This document shows positions 23,556 through 26,127 of a DNA stretch of 26,127 nt, one piece after another. This DNA is from a virus. The DNA lies in IMG/VR virus record IMGVR_UViG_3300034190_000476, positions 1 through 26,127 of that record; one strand, given 5' to 3'. The notes under the pieces were generated by a model. It saw only the letters and a program-made list of their open reading frames with translations, had not been told where the DNA came from and did not search any database. Both the position numbers and the translations under genes were made by a program. Position 1 is the stretch's first letter, and the number at the start of each line of letters is the position of its first letter.

Positions 23556-23872
23556 CTATTATCACCGCTTCCCTGCAGCGTCCCGCGTTCCATGCGAGAG
23601 GCCAACTTATCTAAATTTTTTTGTGCTAATACTGAGAGGGATTGATTGTGCTGCCGTGCCAGTTCGCTGACGAACCATAGTACATCGCCTAGTTCATCCA
23701 TGACATCTGCGTGTGGGTATGCGTTATCTTTACGATACCACTTGGCAATCTTACCTGTCAGTTCCCCGACCTCAGAAGTGAGGCCGAGTGTTAAATATTC
23801 CAAAGCTTTTTCTTGTGGATATATTGCGGTTGTCGCAGCTAGCTTTTGGTACTTGTCCATATTAAAGCCCAT
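23552..23872 (-). CDS. mazG: MazG-like nucleotide pyrophosphohydrolase
   Basis: 106 aa, the short phage-type all-alpha NTP-PPase fold. It has the metal-binding pattern E-x-x-E (E34, E37 in SEVGEL) and E-x-x-D (E60, D63 in DELGDVLW), with K41 and K44 nearby. It hydrolyses (d)NTPs to monophosphates; in marine phages it is proposed to adjust nucleotide pools or (p)ppGpp signalling, though the latter is disputed. I keep the ATG at 23872 because AAGGA lies 9 nt before it, although it overlaps the previous gene by 11 nt; an ATG at 23860 is the alternative. It is coupled to nrdJ downstream by an ATGA overlap. Confidence 0.9.
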   Translation of the reverse strand: MGFNMDKYQKLAATTAIYPQEKALEYLTLGLTSEVGELTGKIAKWYRKDNAYPHADVMDELGDVLWFVSELARQHNQSLSVLAQKNLDKLASRMERGTLQGSGDNR

Positions 23873-24101
23873 GGTCTTTGATCCTTAAATGATATGCACC
23901 CTCACTGCATTCCTGTGCAGCGATGATGTCTTGGAACTGGTTGGGGGTAATCATCAGGACTTGATACTCTCCCGAGTATTCGTCCCACTGACGTAGGAAT
24001 ACGAACCTTTCGTCTTGGATAACTTCCAAGTCTTCGAGGTCTCCTTGATCGTCTAGTGATGTGATGATGGTGGCGTCTGCGTCAAACTCCACCGTGAACA
24101 T
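23862..24101 (-). CDS. Hypothetical acidic protein, 79 aa
   Basis: Not recognised. It starts MFTVEFDADATIITSLDDQG, is acidic (about 19 D/E), and predicted mostly beta at the N-terminus with a helix near LMITPNQFQDIIAAQECSEG. No catalytic motif or membrane segment. It overlaps the glutaredoxin stop by one base (TAATG) and the mazG-like start by 11 nt, inside the nucleotide block. A regulator or partner of these enzymes is possible; there is no direct evidence. Confidence 0.7.
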   Translation of the reverse strand: MFTVEFDADATIITSLDDQGDLEDLEVIQDERFVFLRQWDEYSGEYQVLMITPNQFQDIIAAQECSEGAYHLRIKDHGL

Positions 24102-24331
24102 TAGCGACCTATTAGAACTTTAAGGTCTGCATAACCTCCGAGGTGTTCACCATCTGGCTTGAAGATTTGAGGTACTGTGTTTAGGTCTGCCATCTGTAGC
24201 AGCGTCCGCATACATGGATCGTCTTCTAGGTATACAATCGTAAAGTCTAAGTCTTCTTGCTCAAGGAGGTTGTAAGCTTCCTCACAGAACTTGCAGGTTT
24301 TAGTGGATATAACATAGTACTTGCTCATCAT
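24101..24331 (-). CDS. Glutaredoxin-like redox protein
   Basis: 76 aa, a single thioredoxin-fold glutaredoxin. It has active-site CKFC (C13-C16) after KYYVISTKT, the cis-proline motif TVP (52-54) in NTVPQIF, and GGYADL (65-70) for the glutathione-side loop. Proteins of this kind (like NrdH or T4 NrdC) reduce the C-terminal cysteines of ribonucleotide reductase, so it probably serves the nrdJ product two genes downstream. ATG at 24331 has AAGGA 7 nt upstream; a second ATG follows directly. It overlaps the DUF3310 gene by 4 nt. Confidence 0.92.
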   Translation of the reverse strand: MMSKYYVISTKTCKFCEEAYNLLEQEDLDFTIVYLEDDPCMRTLLQMADLNTVPQIFKPDGEHLGGYADLKVLIGR

Positions 24332-24567
24332 GTATCGATCCTTAAATGATCTATACGAACTTGAGCGTTTCGGATTACTTTCTGAAGATCGATAATCTCA
24401 CTATCTTCTGGCCCCTTGCCGGGGTAAAGTTTAAAGCCAGCCCTGAGCGCGTACTTAACTATATTACCGGTGTGCCAAGGCAGTTCGTTCTCAGTGATGA
24501 ACTCGATGGGTTGGATGGTGAACCGAGTGTAATGATCTGGATTATTTACTATGTCGGGGGCTTCCAT
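24328..24567 (-). CDS. DUF3310 protein
   Basis: 79 aa. The pattern VNNPDHYTRFTIQPIEFITE (7-26), then NIVKYALRAGFK (35-46) and a region with EIIDLQKVIRNAQVRIDHL is the DUF3310 signature: NPxHY, IxPIE, NxxKYxxRxxxK and a C-terminal D-x-xKA helix. These small proteins are common in phages of many types and are sometimes called nucleotide kinase-like or SaV-like; biochemical function is not established. It starts 19 nt inside the end of the exonuclease gene and overlaps the glutaredoxin by 4 nt. AAAGGTAA is the ribosome site. Confidence 0.9.
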   Translation of the reverse strand: MEAPDIVNNPDHYTRFTIQPIEFITENELPWHTGNIVKYALRAGFKLYPGKGPEDSEIIDLQKVIRNAQVRIDHLRIDT

Positions 24568-25286
24568 AGAATTACCTTTCCTGTGTTGAAATCAAAATCA
24601 GATGCACGGCAGATACGAGCGACCCGTGCCTGTGTTAGTGCAACCTCTTCTGAGAGTTTCTTTTTGGAGTAAGCTTGGACAACCGCTGCCCACATCTCCT
24701 TGACTGTCTCGCAACCGTCCAAAATTTTTTCGGCTGTTTTATCACCACAGCCAGCAAGACCCGCATAGCCATCCACTGGGTCACCTGTCAGGGTTTGCTT
24801 CATATGCAGGTAGTCTGCGTCAAACTCTGAGATGGTGCGTACTGCCTCATCCTTTGCGGGATTGAACAGCTGACAGGGAATGGTTGCTAGGTCTTTATCT
24901 TCCGAGACAATCACACAGTCAGTCTCGTTGGTGGCAGTGATGCCCAGAAGGTCATCGGCTTCCATCGAAGGAACCATGACCGCTCTCATGTTATCGAGCA
25001 TGTATTGCCGCAACGGCTGTAGAGTGAGCGGTTTACGCTGACCTTTGCGATTAGACTTGTAGCTGGGCAATACTTCTTTGCGCCAGTTCTCAGGGTCGGT
25101 GAGAAATAGACTAAACTCGCCATCACCCAGAGTATTCACGATCTTATGTAGATACGAATGTATATACTCAATGCCCTCATGCTCGAAAGCATGTAGGGTC
25201 CACATACCATCGCCCCAATCTATGGGTCGCTCGGTGCTTGCTGAAGCTTTGAAAGCCACGATGTCAGCATCAATAAGAAATTTCAT
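24549..25286 (-). CDS. 5'-3' exonuclease, FEN family (T7 gp6-like)
   Basis: 245 aa. It degrades host DNA and removes RNA primers during phage replication. Acidic metal-binding residues: D6/D8 in FLIDADIVAF, E109/D111/D112 in MEADDLLG, D130/D132 in SEDKDLAT, D169/D172 in TGDPVDGYAG. The basic helical arch segment SYKSNRKGQRKP (75-86) and the helix-turn-helix GLAGCGDKTAEKIL (176-189) are also there. It is shorter than T7 gp6 (300 aa). It overlaps the 56-aa gene upstream by 4 nt (ATGA) and the DUF3310 gene downstream by 19 nt. Confidence 0.94.
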   Translation of the reverse strand: MKFLIDADIVAFKASASTERPIDWGDGMWTLHAFEHEGIEYIHSYLHKIVNTLGDGEFSLFLTDPENWRKEVLPSYKSNRKGQRKPLTLQPLRQYMLDNMRAVMVPSMEADDLLGITATNETDCVIVSEDKDLATIPCQLFNPAKDEAVRTISEFDADYLHMKQTLTGDPVDGYAGLAGCGDKTAEKILDGCETVKEMWAAVVQAYSKKKLSEEVALTQARVARICRASDFDFNTGKVILWKPPT

Positions 25287-25453
25287 TGCATGGTTCCTTC
25301 TGGTAAAAGTGTGATGAAAACTCTGACAACTACATCAGAGAAACCTATGGTCATGTCGAAGTCATCTTCGTCACTTTGTGAGAGCATCTGGATTAGGTGA
25401 CCGAGTGGCATCTCTAATATCTCTGTGACCTTAGCTTCGTCATCTTCATCCAT
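25283..25453 (-). CDS. Hypothetical acidic protein, 56 aa
   Basis: It fills the only gap between thyX and the exonuclease. It starts MDEDDEAKVTEILEMPLGHL and ends ITLLPEGTMQ, and is acidic (13 D/E). The ATG overlaps the thyX end by 8 nt and the stop overlaps the exonuclease ATG by 4 nt (ATGA), the coupling used throughout this block. GAGGCTCTGACCA upstream gives a possible ribosome site. Function unknown; no membrane segment or cysteine. It is easily missed because of its size. Confidence 0.75.
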   Translation of the reverse strand: MDEDDEAKVTEILEMPLGHLIQMLSQSDEDDFDMTIGFSDVVVRVFITLLPEGTMQ

Positions 25454-26084
25454 TGGTCAGAGCCTCCCATGAATAGGGATACAAAGAGGCCATCTGTTCA
25501 CCGAGTAACTCGGCAAAATGTCTGGTCTCTTTTTGTGTGTCTGGCTTGATCCGCAGGTTATAAACGCGAGACCAGAACAGAAGACTGCCGGTCCATACCC
25601 ACTCAGTGATGGCACCTTGCGGAAGGATTGCCCGAGCTTGTTCAGCACAGATGCCCAGCGCCACCATCTTATTGTATGTAGCAATCGCATCGATGCAGAT
25701 GTCGTGGTATTCATCGATGAACTCCTCGGACCTGCGGTGTGGTTCGGAGGATGAGCCTTGCTTTACGTCAGCTGCAGATGCCCGAAAGAAATCAGGCTTC
25801 CAGTATGATGGTGAGGTCTTGATGTACCGGCGGCTCTCTTCATTCCATGTCCCACCCACTTGGTGCTTTGCCAGTTGTCGGCTTACAAAGATTGGTGCGG
25901 AACACCGGAAGGTGGCTTGAGGATGGGAGAAGGGGTGGAGGTGTTTTTCTCTAGCGAGAAAATCTATGAGGCTTTGGTTGCGACCTTCGCCGTAGTTATC
26001 AGCTTGCTTTGAGAACGAAACCCGAGCAGCATCCACGACCAAATCGTCTGACCCGTGATGGGCCATGTAAGAAACGTCTAGCAT
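25446..26084 (-). CDS. thyX: Flavin-dependent thymidylate synthase
   Basis: 212 aa. It makes dTMP from dUMP with FAD, NAD(P)H and methylenetetrahydrofolate. Features: DAARVSFSK (18-26), FRCSAPIFVSRQLAKHQ (59-75), the core WNEESRRY (80-87) equivalent to the NExSxRY half of the ThyX motif, and a C-terminal helix with SRVYNLRIKPDTQKETRHFA. The first half of the motif, normally RHRxxS, reads KHQVGGT and is one residue longer, a variant I recall from marine phage ThyX proteins. AAGGA lies 7 nt before the ATG. It heads the nucleotide genes; with RNR it supplies thymidine nucleotides. Confidence 0.93.
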   Translation of the reverse strand: MLDVSYMAHHGSDDLVVDAARVSFSKQADNYGEGRNQSLIDFLAREKHLHPFSHPQATFRCSAPIFVSRQLAKHQVGGTWNEESRRYIKTSPSYWKPDFFRASAADVKQGSSSEPHRRSEEFIDEYHDICIDAIATYNKMVALGICAEQARAILPQGAITEWVWTGSLLFWSRVYNLRIKPDTQKETRHFAELLGEQMASLYPYSWEALTNG

Positions 26085-26100
26085 ATGTAGTCCTTAACAG

Positions 26101-26127
26101 TTAGATTTTGATAAACTTTGGGATGTT
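26101..26127 (-). CDS. Possible C-terminal end of an upstream gene
   Basis: The last 43 nt of the window lie before thyX. In one minus-strand frame 8 codons (NIPKFIKI) end at a TAA at 26101-26103, 16 nt before thyX; a second frame gives TSQSLSKSNC ending at 26094. Either could be the tail of an upstream DNA-metabolism gene. Too little sequence is available to identify it or even to decide the frame. Confidence 0.2.
   Translation of the reverse strand, partial: NIPKFIKI

Noticed and set aside
1-26127. tRNA genes, integrase, transposase or insertion sequences
   Set aside because: Nearly all sequence is taken by tightly packed phage genes; the few gaps are too short or lack the needed structures, and no recombinase motif was seen.

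Overview
The window is the late half, plus part of the DNA-metabolism region, of a lytic T7-like podovirus genome (about 26 kb of what is probably a 38-42 kb genome). Every gene I can support lies on the minus strand, so the map reads from high to low coordinates. The marker set is a FEN-type exonuclease, ThyX, a monomeric B12-dependent (class II) ribonucleotide reductase and PhoH, followed by a complete T7-order morphogenesis block. This is what I know from the Roseobacter phage SIO1 / cobavirus group (Zobellviridae, Cobavirinae). A holin resembling the 3-TM holin of Rhodobacter gene transfer agents also points to a marine Rhodobacteraceae host. That placement is inference from gene content, not from a search.

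Region 1 (26127 to 20886) is nucleotide supply and DNA metabolism. It holds thyX, an unlisted 56-aa ORF, a T7 gp6-like 5'-3' exonuclease, a DUF3310 protein, a glutaredoxin, an acidic hypothetical protein, a MazG-like pyrophosphohydrolase, class II RNR (nrdJ) and phoH. Genes overlap by 1-19 nt or nearly touch, so this looks like one transcription unit. RNR, its probable redoxin reductant, ThyX and MazG together form a dNTP-supply pathway. Primase/helicase, DNA polymerase, any RNA polymerase and any endolysin would lie outside the window.

Region 2 (20861 to 16687) is head assembly: a 58-aa ORF, a gp7.3-like protein, portal, a 42-aa Lys/Ala-rich ORF, scaffold, a 19-aa AT-hook-like micro-protein, a 45-aa basic protein, a 128-nt leader with an 11-nt direct repeat, major capsid protein, and a strong Rho-independent terminator at the same place as T7 T-phi.

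Region 3 (16667 to 6802) is the tail and DNA-ejection apparatus: a 66-aa basic protein, tail tubular proteins A and B, then gp13-, gp14-, gp15- and gp16-like internal virion proteins. The gp16-like protein (1311 aa) shows no lytic transglycosylase that I can recognise.

Region 4 (6794 to 47) is host recognition, lysis and packaging. A UUCG-loop hairpin precedes two consecutive collagen-like fibre genes: one with a T7 gp17-type N-terminus and 69 uninterrupted G-X-Y triplets, the other with two collagen tracts, a duplicated 27-residue motif and a receptor-binding-like tip. A fibre chaperone, three small proteins (two with one membrane segment), the GTA-type holin, and small and large terminase follow. 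The window ends 46 nt after terL in eight G residues.

Points deserving a second look are the micro-ORF cluster and minus-strand-specific hairpins in the head cassette, the leader repeats before the capsid gene, a 17/20-identical near-repeat at the two ends of the late block, the tandem collagen fibres, and the incomplete lysis system. I saw no tRNA, CRISPR array, integrase, insertion sequence or broken gene.
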